From CAVOOW01 sp963697675 (GTDB lineage: Bacteria > Actinomycetota > Actinomycetes > JACCUZ01): a DNA stretch of 64,000 nt. Positions 7,570 through 16,084 of this stretch are shown in pieces (position 1 is the first letter of the stretch; every line of letters starts with the position of its first letter). The position numbers were made by a program, and so were the translations under genes. Location: NCBI GenBank assembly GCA_963697675.1, contig CAVOOW010000006.1:806001-870000 (forward strand), in the 5' to 3' direction. Under the pieces are notes generated by a model. That model searched no databases. It saw nothing but the letters and a program-made list of their open reading frames with translations, and was not told the DNA's origin.

Positions 7570-9543
7570 TTAGCTGTCGAAGCTGACCTCGTGGGCGGGG
7601 CGGAACTCGCTGACGGTCGGATGCTGCTCGGCGCGGATGACGTGCACGACGGCGTTGATCAGGGCCAGGTGCGTGAACGCCTGCGGGAAGTTGCCCAGGT
7701 GCCGACCGCTGTAGGGGTCGATCTCCTCGGCGTAGAGCTCGAGCGGGCTGGCGTAGGCGAGCAGCCGTTCGCACAGCTGCCGGGCCCGGTCGACCTCGCC
7801 GATCTCGACCAGCGCCGACACCAGCCAGAAGGAGCAGATCGTGAAGCTGCCCTCCTCGCCGGAGAGCCCGTCGTCGGTCTCCTCGACGCGATAGCGCAGC
7901 ACGAGGCCGTCGACGGTCAGCTCGTCGGCGATCGCGAGCACGGTCGCGCGGATGCGCGGGTCGTCGGGCGGCAGGAACCGCATCAGCGGCAGCAGGAGCA
8001 GCGATGCATCGAGCGCGGGGACGTCTCCGTACCGCTGGATGAAGACACCCCGATCGTCGACCCCGTTCTCGCAGATGTCGCGGTGGATCTCGTCCGCCAG
8101 TGCCTGCCACTTGCCGGCGTACTGCGGCTCGTCGTGCATGCGCGCCAGCCGCGCGCCACGGTCGAGCGCCACCCAGCACATCAGCTTGCTCGAGACGAAG
8201 TGCTGAGGCTCGCCGCGCACCTCCCAGATGCCGCGGTCCGGCTTGTCCCAGTGTTCGGCTGCCTGCTCGACCTGGCGTTTCAGAATCGGCCAGAGCGACT
8301 CGGGCAGCTGCTCACGCGAGCGGGCATGGAGGTAGACCGAGTCGAGCACGGCACCCCAGACGTCGTGCTGCTGCTGGTCGAAGGCGCCGTTGCCGATCCG
8401 GACGGGGAACGCGCCTTCGTAGCCGGTCAGGTGGGGCAAGGACTCCTCGAACAACTCGCGCTCGCCACCCACGCCGTACATCACCTGAAGGTCGTGCCCG
8501 TCGCGGCACCCGTCGGCAACGAAGTAGAAGAAGTCGTTGGCCTCACGGTCGAAACCGAGGGTGTAGAGCCCCCACAGCGCGAACGTCGAGTCCCGCACCC
8601 ACGCATAGCGATAGTCCCAGTTGCGTTCGCCTTGCGGTGTCTCGGGCAACGAGGTCGTTGCCGCCGCCAGCAACGCACCGGTCGGCGCGTAGGTCAGGCC
8701 CTTGAGCGTCAAGGCACTGCGCTGGAGATAGCTGCGCCACGGGTGGTCGGGGAACTCGCCCAGGGTGATCCACTGTCGCCAGTACTCCGAGGTGCGGCGC
8801 AGTCGCTCCGAGGCCTCGTCGAGGGTTCGAGGCGGCGGCAAGGGAGACCAGGAGAGTGCGACGAAGTGGACGTCGCCTTCGACCATGCGGGTACGCGCGT
8901 GCAGCCCCGTGCCCTCGATGCCGGGCCTCAGGTCGGTCGTGAGGCGGAGCCTGACGTCACAGTCGTCCGCCGTCGCCAGGACCTCCCCGTAGCCGTCACC
9001 GTCGTACGTCCACGTCGGTGCGCGCCGCCCGTAGTCGAAGACCGGTTCGCAGGTCATCGACAGGTCGACCGAGCCGCTGACGCACCGCACCTGTCGCAGC
9101 AGGCAGTGCTCGGCGTCGAAATCGGTCGGCGACCGACGATGCGTACGCGACCGCTCGTCGACGTTGTGCCACGGGCCCATGCACAACGCGTCGCGGACGA
9201 TCAACCAGCCGGTGCGGGTCTGCCATGTCGTCTCGACCATCAGGCTGCCCGGCATGTAGCGGCGCGCGGCGGGGACCATCTCGTCGTACGGGCCGATTCG
9301 GAACGAGCCGGCCCCGCGGTCGAGCATCGTGCTGAAGACGCTCGGGGAGTCGGGGCGCGGCAGGCACATCCACTCGACCGCACCGCTCGGCGCGACGAGA
9401 CAGTTCACCTCGCAGTCGGACAGGAACGCGTAGTCGGCTATCGGGGGAAATGGGCTGCGCCCCACCGCATTGTCACTGCCGGAGAAGGTCGTTGTCGCCG
9501 CGTCCTGGCTCATGGTCGAAATGGTCGCGCGATATGGCCGCAT
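7570..9543 (-). CDS. GH15 family glucoamylase/trehalase-like protein
   Basis: This 657-residue protein has the two-part layout of bacterial GH15 enzymes. An N-terminal beta domain starts PFPPIADYAFLSDCE (about residue 31) and a C-terminal (alpha/alpha)6 domain carries GERNWDYRYAWVRDSTFAL and a late QRYGDVPALDASLL. Mycobacterial members of this family act as trehalases, so trehalose hydrolysis is a reasonable but unproven guess. No signal peptide, so cytoplasmic. The ATG at 9543 has AAGGG upstream; an alternative ATG at 9513 lacks a clear ribosome site. Family 1 repeats flank both sides. Confidence 0.85.
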   Translation of the reverse strand: MRPYRATISTMSQDAATTTFSGSDNAVGRSPFPPIADYAFLSDCEVNCLVAPSGAVEWMCLPRPDSPSVFSTMLDRGAGSFRIGPYDEMVPAARRYMPGSLMVETTWQTRTGWLIVRDALCMGPWHNVDERSRTHRRSPTDFDAEHCLLRQVRCVSGSVDLSMTCEPVFDYGRRAPTWTYDGDGYGEVLATADDCDVRLRLTTDLRPGIEGTGLHARTRMVEGDVHFVALSWSPLPPPRTLDEASERLRRTSEYWRQWITLGEFPDHPWRSYLQRSALTLKGLTYAPTGALLAAATTSLPETPQGERNWDYRYAWVRDSTFALWGLYTLGFDREANDFFYFVADGCRDGHDLQVMYGVGGERELFEESLPHLTGYEGAFPVRIGNGAFDQQQHDVWGAVLDSVYLHARSREQLPESLWPILKRQVEQAAEHWDKPDRGIWEVRGEPQHFVSSKLMCWVALDRGARLARMHDEPQYAGKWQALADEIHRDICENGVDDRGVFIQRYGDVPALDASLLLLPLMRFLPPDDPRIRATVLAIADELTVDGLVLRYRVEETDDGLSGEEGSFTICSFWLVSALVEIGEVDRARQLCERLLAYASPLELYAEEIDPYSGRHLGNFPQAFTHLALINAVVHVIRAEQHPTVSEFRPAHEVSFDS

Positions 9544-9573
9544 GCGCTAGCCCTTGGTCCCGGCGATCGATGC

Positions 9574-9653
9574 GTCGGTTGCTGCATGATCGATCGCGAA
9601 GAAGTCGCAGGTCAGAGCGTTGCGTGTCGGTTGCTGCATGATCGACTTTGAAG
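9574..9653. repeat. Family 1 repeat, two right-facing arms
   Basis: Two direct copies, 9574-9594 and 9626-9653, of GTCGGTTGCTGCATGATCGA spaced 52 bases apart. They match the right half of the composite element at 7330-7556, but the left half is missing. The outer arm ends about 22 bases from the TetR gene stop. They occupy most of the gap between the TetR gene and the GH15 gene. Confidence 0.85.
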
Positions 9654-9675
9654 GGGGGTGAAGTGGACAGGCGGG

Positions 9676-10269
9676 TCAGGGGACGAAGTAGCGCTGGAGG
9701 GTCGGGGCGATCAGGGCGACGATCTCCTCGTCGGTGGCGGCCGTCAGCGGCGGGATCTTGATCACGTAGCGCAGCATCACGATGCCGACCATCTGCGCGG
9801 CCGCGGTGGAGATGCGCAGCGCGACGTCAGGGCCTTCGAGGCTCTGCGCCAGCCGACCGAGCAACGCGGTTCCGACGAACTCCCGCAGCATGGCGGCGCC
9901 CTCCTCGCTCGTGGTCGCCGACCGCAGCAACCCGAGCATCGGCTCGCGGAACTCGGGGTTCGACCACAGGCCGAGGAACACCCGGGCGAACCGCTCGCCG
10001 AGCTGCGCCGGGTCGCCCGCGAGCACGTCGGGCACCATGTCGCCCGGGTCGACGGGCAACGCCATCGCGGCCACGAAGACCTGCTGCTTCGACCCGAAGA
10101 AGTGGTGCACCAGAGCGGGGTCGACCGATGCAGCACGGGCGATGCCCCGCACGCTTGCGCCGTCGTACCCCTTCTCCGCGAACTCGTGACGGGCCGCGTC
10201 GAGGATCTCGCCACGAGTGTCCCCCGACCCCGGACGGCGGCCCGGACCTCGCCGGGCGGGCGTGCTCAT
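9676..10269 (-). CDS. TetR/AcrR family transcriptional regulator
   Basis: A 197-residue regulator from the ATG at 10269, which overlaps the upstream methyltransferase stop by ATGA. An N-terminal basic tail (RRGPGRRPGSGDTRGEIL) precedes the helix-turn-helix (FAEKGYDGASVRGIARAASV, then LVHHFFGSKQQVF). The C-terminal ligand domain matches the TetR_C class with EEGAAMLREFVGTAL. Because it is co-translated with the methyltransferase rather than divergent from a target, its targets cannot be guessed. Confidence 0.88.
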   Translation of the reverse strand: MSTPARRGPGRRPGSGDTRGEILDAARHEFAEKGYDGASVRGIARAASVDPALVHHFFGSKQQVFVAAMALPVDPGDMVPDVLAGDPAQLGERFARVFLGLWSNPEFREPMLGLLRSATTSEEGAAMLREFVGTALLGRLAQSLEGPDVALRISTAAAQMVGIVMLRYVIKIPPLTAATDEEIVALIAPTLQRYFVP

Positions 10270-11021
10270 CGGCGCGCCACCCACGTGCGCGTGACATAGG
10301 GCAATCGGGCGACCCCGTCGGGGAAGAGCTCGGACAGGTCACCGCGCAGCTGTCCCAGCACGAGGGCCTGGTCGTCCGGCGAGAGGTCGGCGACGTAGGA
10401 GTGGCTGCTGTAGTCGGCGACGAACGCATCGACCGGGAGCTCGCGGGTCCACGGGATCTCCACACGCCGCACCCAGCGAAAGAGGCCGGACGCCTCCAAC
10501 GCGGCGCCCCAGTCGGTGTCGCGGGTGCGCCGGTCGTAGGAGATGCTCAGTCGCTCGCACGACCCCGCGAAGCGGTCCCACCACGAAAAACCGTCTGCCA
10601 TCAACAGGTTCCAGAAGACGGCGAGGACACCACGGTCGTGCAGGACCCGGGCCGCTTCGGGCACGGATCGTTCGGGGTCGGTCCAGTGCCAGCTCTGCGC
10701 GTAGGTCACCAGGTCGAACGCGGCATCGCGCAGCGGCAGGGCGTTTCCGTCACCGACGACCGGGCGTACGCGCGAGGTGGAGCGCGCGCGGAGCACGGCC
10801 AGCACCCCGGGACCGGGGTCGACGGCGACGACCTTCGCGCCCCTGCCCGCCAACGCGCGGGTCGCGATGCCGGTGCCCGCTCCGACGTCGAGCACCTCGG
10901 CGCGCAGCAGCGGCTGGCCGAGAGCCGACTCCAGCGCGTCGAACAGCTCGCCCGGATAGTCCGGCCGGTGGGCGTCGTAGGCCGTGGCAACGTGGTCGAA
11001 CAGCTGTCTCTGCACCGTCAT
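10266..11021 (-). CDS. Class I SAM-dependent methyltransferase
   Basis: This 251-residue protein is of the UbiE/Methyltransf_11 class: motif I VLDVGAGTGIATRAL (about residues 43-57), acidic motif VVAVDPGPGVL, motif II GDGNALPLRDAAFDLVTYAQ, and WHWTDPERSVPEAARVL. The substrate is unknown. ATG at 11021 overlaps the sugar isomerase stop by four bases, and its own stop overlaps the TetR start, so four genes from ppx to TetR appear translationally coupled. Confidence 0.85.
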   Translation of the reverse strand: MTVQRQLFDHVATAYDAHRPDYPGELFDALESALGQPLLRAEVLDVGAGTGIATRALAGRGAKVVAVDPGPGVLAVLRARSTSRVRPVVGDGNALPLRDAAFDLVTYAQSWHWTDPERSVPEAARVLHDRGVLAVFWNLLMADGFSWWDRFAGSCERLSISYDRRTRDTDWGAALEASGLFRWVRRVEIPWTRELPVDAFVADYSSHSYVADLSPDDQALVLGQLRGDLSELFPDGVARLPYVTRTWVARR

Positions 11022-11830
11022 AGCGGGGAGGCCGATGCGAGGTTGAAGCGGGCGAACGCCAGGCCCTCCGCGAGGTCGGCCTCGCGCTCGTCGCGGTTGA
11101 CCGACCGGCGGGTGTTGATCTCGAGCACCACGCTGCCGCTGTAGCCCCGCCGCGCCAGCCGCTCGAGCACGTCACCGCACGGCTGGCCGCCGCGCCCCGG
11201 CACCAGGTGCTCGTCCTTGTTCGTGCCGAGACCGTCCGCGAGATGGACATGTGCCAGCCGGTCGCCGAGCGCCTCGAGGGTCACCAGCGCGTCCGACCCG
11301 GACACCGCGGTGTGCGACAGGTCCAACGTGGTGGCGGGCACGTCGAGCTCGAGCAGGTCCCAGTGCGGCAGGTACGCAGCGACCTCGCGGTTGCGCGCCT
11401 TCCACGGGAACATGTTCTCGACGGCGAACACCACGGCGGTCTCCTGCTGCATGCGCGCCAGGCCGGCCACGAACTCCCGCGCGTACTCCCGTTGCCAACG
11501 GAACGGCGGGTGTACGACGACGGTGGCGGCGCCGACCGCCTCGGCCGCGTCGCGCGCTCGCTCCAGCTTGGTCCACGGATCCGTCGTCCACACCCGCTGG
11601 GTGAGCAGCAGGCAGGGTGCGTGGATCGCGAGGATCGGGATGCCGAACTGGTCGGACAGAGCTCGCAGTGCCTCGGGATCCTGGCTGACCGGGTCGGTCC
11701 ACACCATCACCTCGACGCCGTCGAAGCCGAGGTCGGACGCCATCTCGAAGGCCGTCGTGCAGGTCTCGGGATAGCAGGACGCGGTGGAGAGCGCGACCTT
11801 GGCCTGCGGCACGTTCACGACGCGTGCCAT
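11018..11830 (-). CDS. Sugar phosphate isomerase/epimerase family protein
   Basis: A 270-residue TIM barrel of the xylose-isomerase-like AP-endonuclease 2 family. Metal-ligand segments are visible: AIHAPC, VVHPPFRW, AVENMF, LDLSHTAVSG, LAHVHLAD and VLEINTR. The ATG at 11830 shares its A with the TGA of ppx (TGATG), a classic re-initiation arrangement; an upstream in-frame extension is antisense noise. A gene of this family follows ppx in mycobacteria too. The reaction is unknown. Confidence 0.85.
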   Translation of the reverse strand: MARVVNVPQAKVALSTASCYPETCTTAFEMASDLGFDGVEVMVWTDPVSQDPEALRALSDQFGIPILAIHAPCLLLTQRVWTTDPWTKLERARDAAEAVGAATVVVHPPFRWQREYAREFVAGLARMQQETAVVFAVENMFPWKARNREVAAYLPHWDLLELDVPATTLDLSHTAVSGSDALVTLEALGDRLAHVHLADGLGTNKDEHLVPGRGGQPCGDVLERLARRGYSGSVVLEINTRRSVNRDEREADLAEGLAFARFNLASASPL

Positions 11831-12762
11831 CAGCTGCCCGACAGCCAGTCGAGCCGGCGCAGGATGACACCCTCGCGCAGCGCCCACGGGCACACCGCAA
11901 GGGTCTCGACCTCGAACAGGTCCATCGCCGCCTCCGCGACGATGGCACCGGCGAGCAGCTGCGGCGCCCGGCCGATCGAGACACCCGGCAGCTGGGCGCG
12001 GTCCTTGACCGTCATCTCGGCCAGCTTGGGCTGCCACTTCGCGAGGTCATCGCGGCGCAATGTACGGGCGACGTCGATGCCGTCGGACACCGGCGCGGCA
12101 CCAGCGATGCGCGCGAGCTGCTTGAACGTCTTCGACGTCGCCACCGCCGCATCGGGCGAACCCTGTGCACCGAACGGACGCAGCACCCGCGCCAGCTCGG
12201 CGCGGACGTGCTTGCGCAACGCCCTCACGTCGTCCTTGCGCGGCGGGTCGCCCGGCAACCGGTCGCGGGTGAGCCGGCCGGCGCCCAGGGGCAGCGACTC
12301 GGTGACGTCGGGTTCCTCGTCGATGCCCAGCGCGATCTCGAGGGAGCCACCGCCGATGTCGATGACCAGCAACCGGCCCGCTGACCAGCCGAACCACCTT
12401 CGTACCGCCAGAAAGGTCAACCGCGCCTCGTCCTGCCCGGCCAGCACCTCGAGGTCGACCCCCGTCTCGTTCTGCACCCGCGCGAGCACCTCCGCCCCGT
12501 TCGGTGCCTCGCGCAGCGCCGACGTGGCAAAGGCCATCAGGTCCTCACTGCCCTGGTCCTCAGCCACGACCAGGGCCTCGCGCACGGCCTCGACCAGCGC
12601 GTCGGCGCCTTTCTCGTCGATGCTGCCCTCGTCGGTGACGTGTTCAGACAGGTGCAGGTCGGCCTTGTGCGAGTAGGCGGGCAACGGCCGCGCTCCGCGG
12701 TAGGCGTCGACGACAAGCAGGTGCACTGTGTTCGAGCCAACGTCGAGCACCGCGAGTCGCAT
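11830..12762 (-). CDS. Ppx/GppA family exopolyphosphatase or guanosine pentaphosphate phosphohydrolase
   Basis: A 310-residue short form of the ASKHA-fold Ppx/GppA family, lacking the C-terminal HD-like domain of the longer enzymes. Phosphate 1 motif DVGSNTVHLLVVDA (residues 6-19), catalytic Glu region ALREAPNGAEVL, phosphate 2 motif VIDIGGGSLEIAL, and the C-terminal LLAGAIVAEAAMDLF helix are seen. It acts on polyphosphate or (p)ppGpp; which one cannot be told. First gene of the coupled run; divergent from the Cys-rich gene at 12815. Confidence 0.88.
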   Translation of the reverse strand: MRLAVLDVGSNTVHLLVVDAYRGARPLPAYSHKADLHLSEHVTDEGSIDEKGADALVEAVREALVVAEDQGSEDLMAFATSALREAPNGAEVLARVQNETGVDLEVLAGQDEARLTFLAVRRWFGWSAGRLLVIDIGGGSLEIALGIDEEPDVTESLPLGAGRLTRDRLPGDPPRKDDVRALRKHVRAELARVLRPFGAQGSPDAAVATSKTFKQLARIAGAAPVSDGIDVARTLRRDDLAKWQPKLAEMTVKDRAQLPGVSIGRAPQLLAGAIVAEAAMDLFEVETLAVCPWALREGVILRRLDWLSGS

Positions 12763-12814
12763 GGTGCCAGAGTGTCACCCAGTGCCCCGCGCGCGACAAC
12801 CGTAGGGTGGTGCC

Positions 12815-13570
12815 GTGCCAGAAGTTCCTCTCGACTTCCCCCGCGCCTGGGTCGAGTTCCCCGATCCCGGGGACGCCGACCAGGTGTTCCGCTGCGACCT
12901 CACTTGGCTGACGTCGAACTGGACCTGCATCTTCGGCAACGGCTGCAAGGGCATCTACGCCGACCAGCCAGAAGGCATCGGCTGCTGCACTCTCGGCGCC
13001 CACTTCTCGGACAAGGACGACGAGAAGCGCGTCAAGAAGTTCGTCAAGGAGCTCACCCCGGAGACATGGCAGCACTACCAGCCGAAGAACTGGACGGAGA
13101 AGGACGAGGAAGGTGCGCGGAAGACGCGCGTCGTCGACGGTGCCTGCGTCTTCGCCAACCGCCCCGGCTTCGAGGGCGGCGAGGGCTGCGCGCTGCACGG
13201 GCTCGCCCTGCGCACGGGCCGGCACTTCATCGAGACCAAGCCCGACGTCTGCTGGCAGCTGCCGATCCGGCGCACCTATGACCACGTGAAGCGCCCGGAC
13301 GACACCGAGGTGCTGGTGGTCTCGATCGCGGAGTACGACCGGCGTGGCTGGGGCCCGGGGGGCCACGACCTGGACTGGTACTGCAGCGGCAACACCGAGG
13401 CGCACGTCGCCGCCGATCCCGTCTACGTGTCCAACAGCGCGGAGCTGACCGAGCTCATGGGGGCCAAGGCCTACGCGGAGCTGGTCGTGCACTGCGAGCG
13501 GCACATCGCCTCGCGGAGCCGCTTCGCGCTGCACCCCGCCGACCCGAAACCCCCGAAACGACGCTCCTGA
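12815..13570 (+). CDS. Conserved Cys-rich actinobacterial protein (YkgJ-like cysteine pattern)
   Basis: This 251-residue soluble protein has a striking cysteine set. Cys27, Cys38, Cys44, Cys57 and Cys58 lie in a CDLTWL / NWTCIFGNGCKGI / GIGCCTLGAHF pattern, with Cys111, Cys125 and Cys146 later. The spacing resembles zinc/iron-chelating YkgJ-type domains, so metal or cluster binding is likely, but no reaction is known to me. A homologous conserved gene lies next to ppx in mycobacteria. GTG start at 12815. A hairpin element begins 18 bases after the stop. Confidence 0.7.
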   Translation: MPEVPLDFPRAWVEFPDPGDADQVFRCDLTWLTSNWTCIFGNGCKGIYADQPEGIGCCTLGAHFSDKDDEKRVKKFVKELTPETWQHYQPKNWTEKDEEGARKTRVVDGACVFANRPGFEGGEGCALHGLALRTGRHFIETKPDVCWQLPIRRTYDHVKRPDDTEVLVVSIAEYDRRGWGPGGHDLDWYCSGNTEAHVAADPVYVSNSAELTELMGAKAYAELVVHCERHIASRSRFALHPADPKPPKRRS

Positions 13571-13587
13571 GAGTGACCGTCAGGCTT

Positions 13588-13645
13588 GGCGAGTGACCTT
13601 GTGGCCCCGACGCACCGGCGTGTCGGGGCCACAAGGTCGCTCGCC
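13588..13645. repeat. Palindromic hairpin, family B copy 1
   Basis: A 24-bp stem with one mismatch around a 10-base loop (13612-13621). The arm core is GAGTGACCTTGTGGCCCC. It starts 18 bases after the stop of the Cys-rich gene and can act as its terminator. The outer arm sequence recurs at 14405-14461. Confidence 0.85.
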
Positions 13646-13691
13646 GGGGAAAGTCGCGCGACGGGGTCGTCATCCGGATAAATTTCTCGGC

Positions 13692-14396
13692 ATGGCTGAT
13701 CCTCTTGGCACGATCCTGTCCGTCTGGGCGCACCCGGACGACGAGACCTACCTGTGCGGCGGGCTGATGGCCCGCGCGGTGCGAAACGGGTCGCGCGTCG
13801 TGTGCGTCACGGCCACCCGCGGCGAGCTGGGCTCACCCGACGAGCAGCGCTGGCCCTCCGGCAAGCCACTGGCCGACGTACGAACGAAAGAGCTCGAGGT
13901 CGCACTCGCCGTGCTCGGCGTCACCGAGCACCACTGGCTGGACTATCCCGACGGCGGCTGCGCTGCTGCCGACCAGGACGAGGCGACCCGCCGGGTCGCC
14001 GAGCTGATGGCCGAGGTGCAGCCCGACACCGTGCTGACCTTCGGCCCCGACGGCATGACCGGTCACGACGACCACATCAGCGTCTCGCGATGGACCGCGT
14101 CGGCGTTCGGCCAGGTCGCGAAGGACGGTGCGACGCTGCACTACGCCACGAACACTCCGACGTGGCTGGCGCGATACCGCGAGCCACTGGACGCCCACAA
14201 CGTGTTCATGGGCGCGGAGCCGCCCTGCACGCCGGCGGACGAGCTGTCCATCGGCGAGGTCTTCACCGGCGAGCTGCTCGACACCAAGCTCGGCGCGATC
14301 CGCTCGATGACCAGCCAGGTCGAGCCGTTGGTCAATGCCCTGGGCGAGGACTTCTTCCGCGAAGGTATGGCCGAGGAGGCCTTCCGCCGCGCCTGA
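13692..14396 (+). CDS. PIG-L/LmbE family deacetylase
   Basis: A 234-residue zinc-dependent N-acetyl hydrolase of the MshB/Mca/PIG-L family. Metal motif AHPDDETYLCGG (residues 11-22), conserved TATRGELGSP, and the third ligand region GPDGMTGHDDHISVSRW are present. The family removes acetyl groups from N-acetylglucosamine-like substrates. It could serve mycothiol or glycolipid metabolism, but it is not close enough to name. ATG at 13692; an upstream frame through the hairpin is rejected. Hairpins bracket it on both sides. Confidence 0.85.
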   Translation: MADPLGTILSVWAHPDDETYLCGGLMARAVRNGSRVVCVTATRGELGSPDEQRWPSGKPLADVRTKELEVALAVLGVTEHHWLDYPDGGCAAADQDEATRRVAELMAEVQPDTVLTFGPDGMTGHDDHISVSRWTASAFGQVAKDGATLHYATNTPTWLARYREPLDAHNVFMGAEPPCTPADELSIGEVFTGELLDTKLGAIRSMTSQVEPLVNALGEDFFREGMAEEAFRRA

Positions 14397-14404
14397 CCCC
14401 ACGT

Positions 14405-14461
14405 GACGAGCGACCTTCGTCCGCGACTCGCCGAGCGTGTCGTGGCCGAAGGTCGCTCGTC
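14405..14461. repeat. Palindromic hairpin, family B copy 2
   Basis: Arms GACGAGCGACCTTCGTCCGC and its near-complement (two mismatches over 23 bp) begin 9 bases after the PIG-L stop. The outer half GRCGAGYGACCTT is shared with the hairpin at 13588-13645 while the inner halves differ. Confidence 0.85.
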
Positions 14462-14517
14462 GAGCGTTCGGTCGCGCCTGACGCCCTTTGTCCGAGGTGC
14501 CGCCTAACGTTGCGGAC

Positions 14518-15909
14518 ATGGCCAAGTCCCTTGCGCGCGAGCGTCCAGCGTTCCGGTGCAGCGAGTGCGGGTGGACCGCGGGCAAGTGGGTCGGCCGGTG
14601 TGGCGAGTGCCAGGCCTGGGGCACCGTTCTCGACGCGAGCAGCCCCACGGTGCGTACGACGACGCCGGGTCCCGTGAGTGCACCGGCCCGGCCCATCGCC
14701 GACGTCGACGTCGAGGCGGCCCGGTCGCGACCGACCGGCGTGAGCGAGCTCGACCGGGTGCTCGGCGGCGGCCTGGTCCCCGGCTCGGTGGTGCTGCTGG
14801 CGGGGGAGCCAGGTGTCGGCAAGTCGACATTGCTGCTCGACGTGGCCGCCCGGTTCGCCGAGTCCGGCCGGGCCCTCTACGTCACGGCTGAGGAGTCCGC
14901 GGCCCAGGTGCGGCTGCGCGCCGATCGCATCGGCGCGCTGCACGACGACCTGTTCCTCGCGGCCGAGACCGACCTGGCCGCGGTCCTCGGCCAGATCGAC
15001 GAGGTCAAGCCCGACCTGCTCGTCGTCGACTCCGTGCAGACCGTCGCGAGCGCCGAGGTCGACGGGTCACCGGGCAACGTCAGCCAGATCCGTGAGGTCG
15101 CGGCGGCGCTGATCCGGGTGGCCAAGGAACGCGGCATCGCGACCGTGCTCGTCGGCCACGTCACCAAGGACGGCTCCATCGCCGGACCCCGCATGCTCGA
15201 GCACATCGTCGACGTGGTGCTCCACTTCGAAGGCGACCGCCACTCCCGGCTTCGCATGGTGCGCGGGGTGAAGAACCGCTTCGGCCCCTCCGACGAGGTC
15301 GGCTGCTTCGACCTCGCCGACGACGGCATCACCGGGCTGGCCGACCCGAGCGGGCTGTTCCTCTCCCAGCAGGTCGAGGCGGTGCCCGGCACCTGTGTCA
15401 CGGTCACCGTCGAGGGCAAGCGACCGTTGGTCGCCGAGGTGCAGGCGCTGCTTGCCCCTTCACAGCTCAACAACCCGCGGCGCACGACCAGCGGGCTCGA
15501 CTCGGGCCGCGTCGCGATGGTGCTCGCCGTGCTGCAGCGACGCTGCCAGGTCAACGTCGGTGCGGCCGACGTCTACGCGTCGACCGTCGGCGGCGTTCGA
15601 CTGACCGAGCCGGCGACCGATCTCGCCGTCGCCCTGGCACTTGCCGGCGGCGCGCAGAACTCCCCGCTCGCCACCGGGCTCATCGCGATCGGCGAGGTCG
15701 GCCTGGCCGGTGAGATCAGGCGCGTCACAGCGCTGACGCGCCGCCTCGCCGAGGCTGCCCGGCTCGGCTTCACCCACGCGCTGGTGCCGCCCGACCCGGG
15801 CCGGGTGCCGCCGGGCATCCAGACCATCGAGGTGGCCGATCTCGGACACGCGCTGCGGGTCGCCTTCCCCGGTGCTGAGGTCATCCCGTTCGCGAGCCGG
15901 CGCCGCTGA
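14518..15909 (+). CDS. radA: DNA repair protein RadA (Sms)
   Basis: A RecA-like branch-migration helicase acting on recombination intermediates. In 463 residues it shows the N-terminal zinc finger (Cys14, Cys17, Cys28, Cys31), Walker A GEPGVGKST, Walker B LLVVDSVQT, the RadA-specific KNRFG motif (VKNRFGPSDEVG), and a C-terminal Lon-protease-like domain (DVYASTVGGVRLTEPATDLA). I chose the ATG at 14518; a TTG ten codons upstream is possible. It sits just upstream of disA, the usual actinobacterial pairing of repair and DNA integrity scanning. Confidence 0.95.
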   Translation: MAKSLARERPAFRCSECGWTAGKWVGRCGECQAWGTVLDASSPTVRTTTPGPVSAPARPIADVDVEAARSRPTGVSELDRVLGGGLVPGSVVLLAGEPGVGKSTLLLDVAARFAESGRALYVTAEESAAQVRLRADRIGALHDDLFLAAETDLAAVLGQIDEVKPDLLVVDSVQTVASAEVDGSPGNVSQIREVAAALIRVAKERGIATVLVGHVTKDGSIAGPRMLEHIVDVVLHFEGDRHSRLRMVRGVKNRFGPSDEVGCFDLADDGITGLADPSGLFLSQQVEAVPGTCVTVTVEGKRPLVAEVQALLAPSQLNNPRRTTSGLDSGRVAMVLAVLQRRCQVNVGAADVYASTVGGVRLTEPATDLAVALALAGGAQNSPLATGLIAIGEVGLAGEIRRVTALTRRLAEAARLGFTHALVPPDPGRVPPGIQTIEVADLGHALRVAFPGAEVIPFASRRR

Positions 15910-16084
15910 GCGCCAACCACCAGCGCGTACCCCCTGACTGGAACTGCCAACGGCGCGAAAGGTCACGTCACGATGTAGTTGTTGCCGTCTCGTGACCTGA
16001 ACGGCGATCGGGTGTGAGCGTGCCGCGCGGATACACTCGTCCCCGACCACATCGGTTGTGCAGCGATATGTCGGGGAGAGGCAC

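Noticed and set aside
16021..16084. disA promoter or riboswitch
   Set aside because: A TACACT-like -10 and a weak inverted repeat AGGTCACG/CGTGACCT are visible, but no matching -35 and no known c-di-AMP riboswitch pattern could be recognised.
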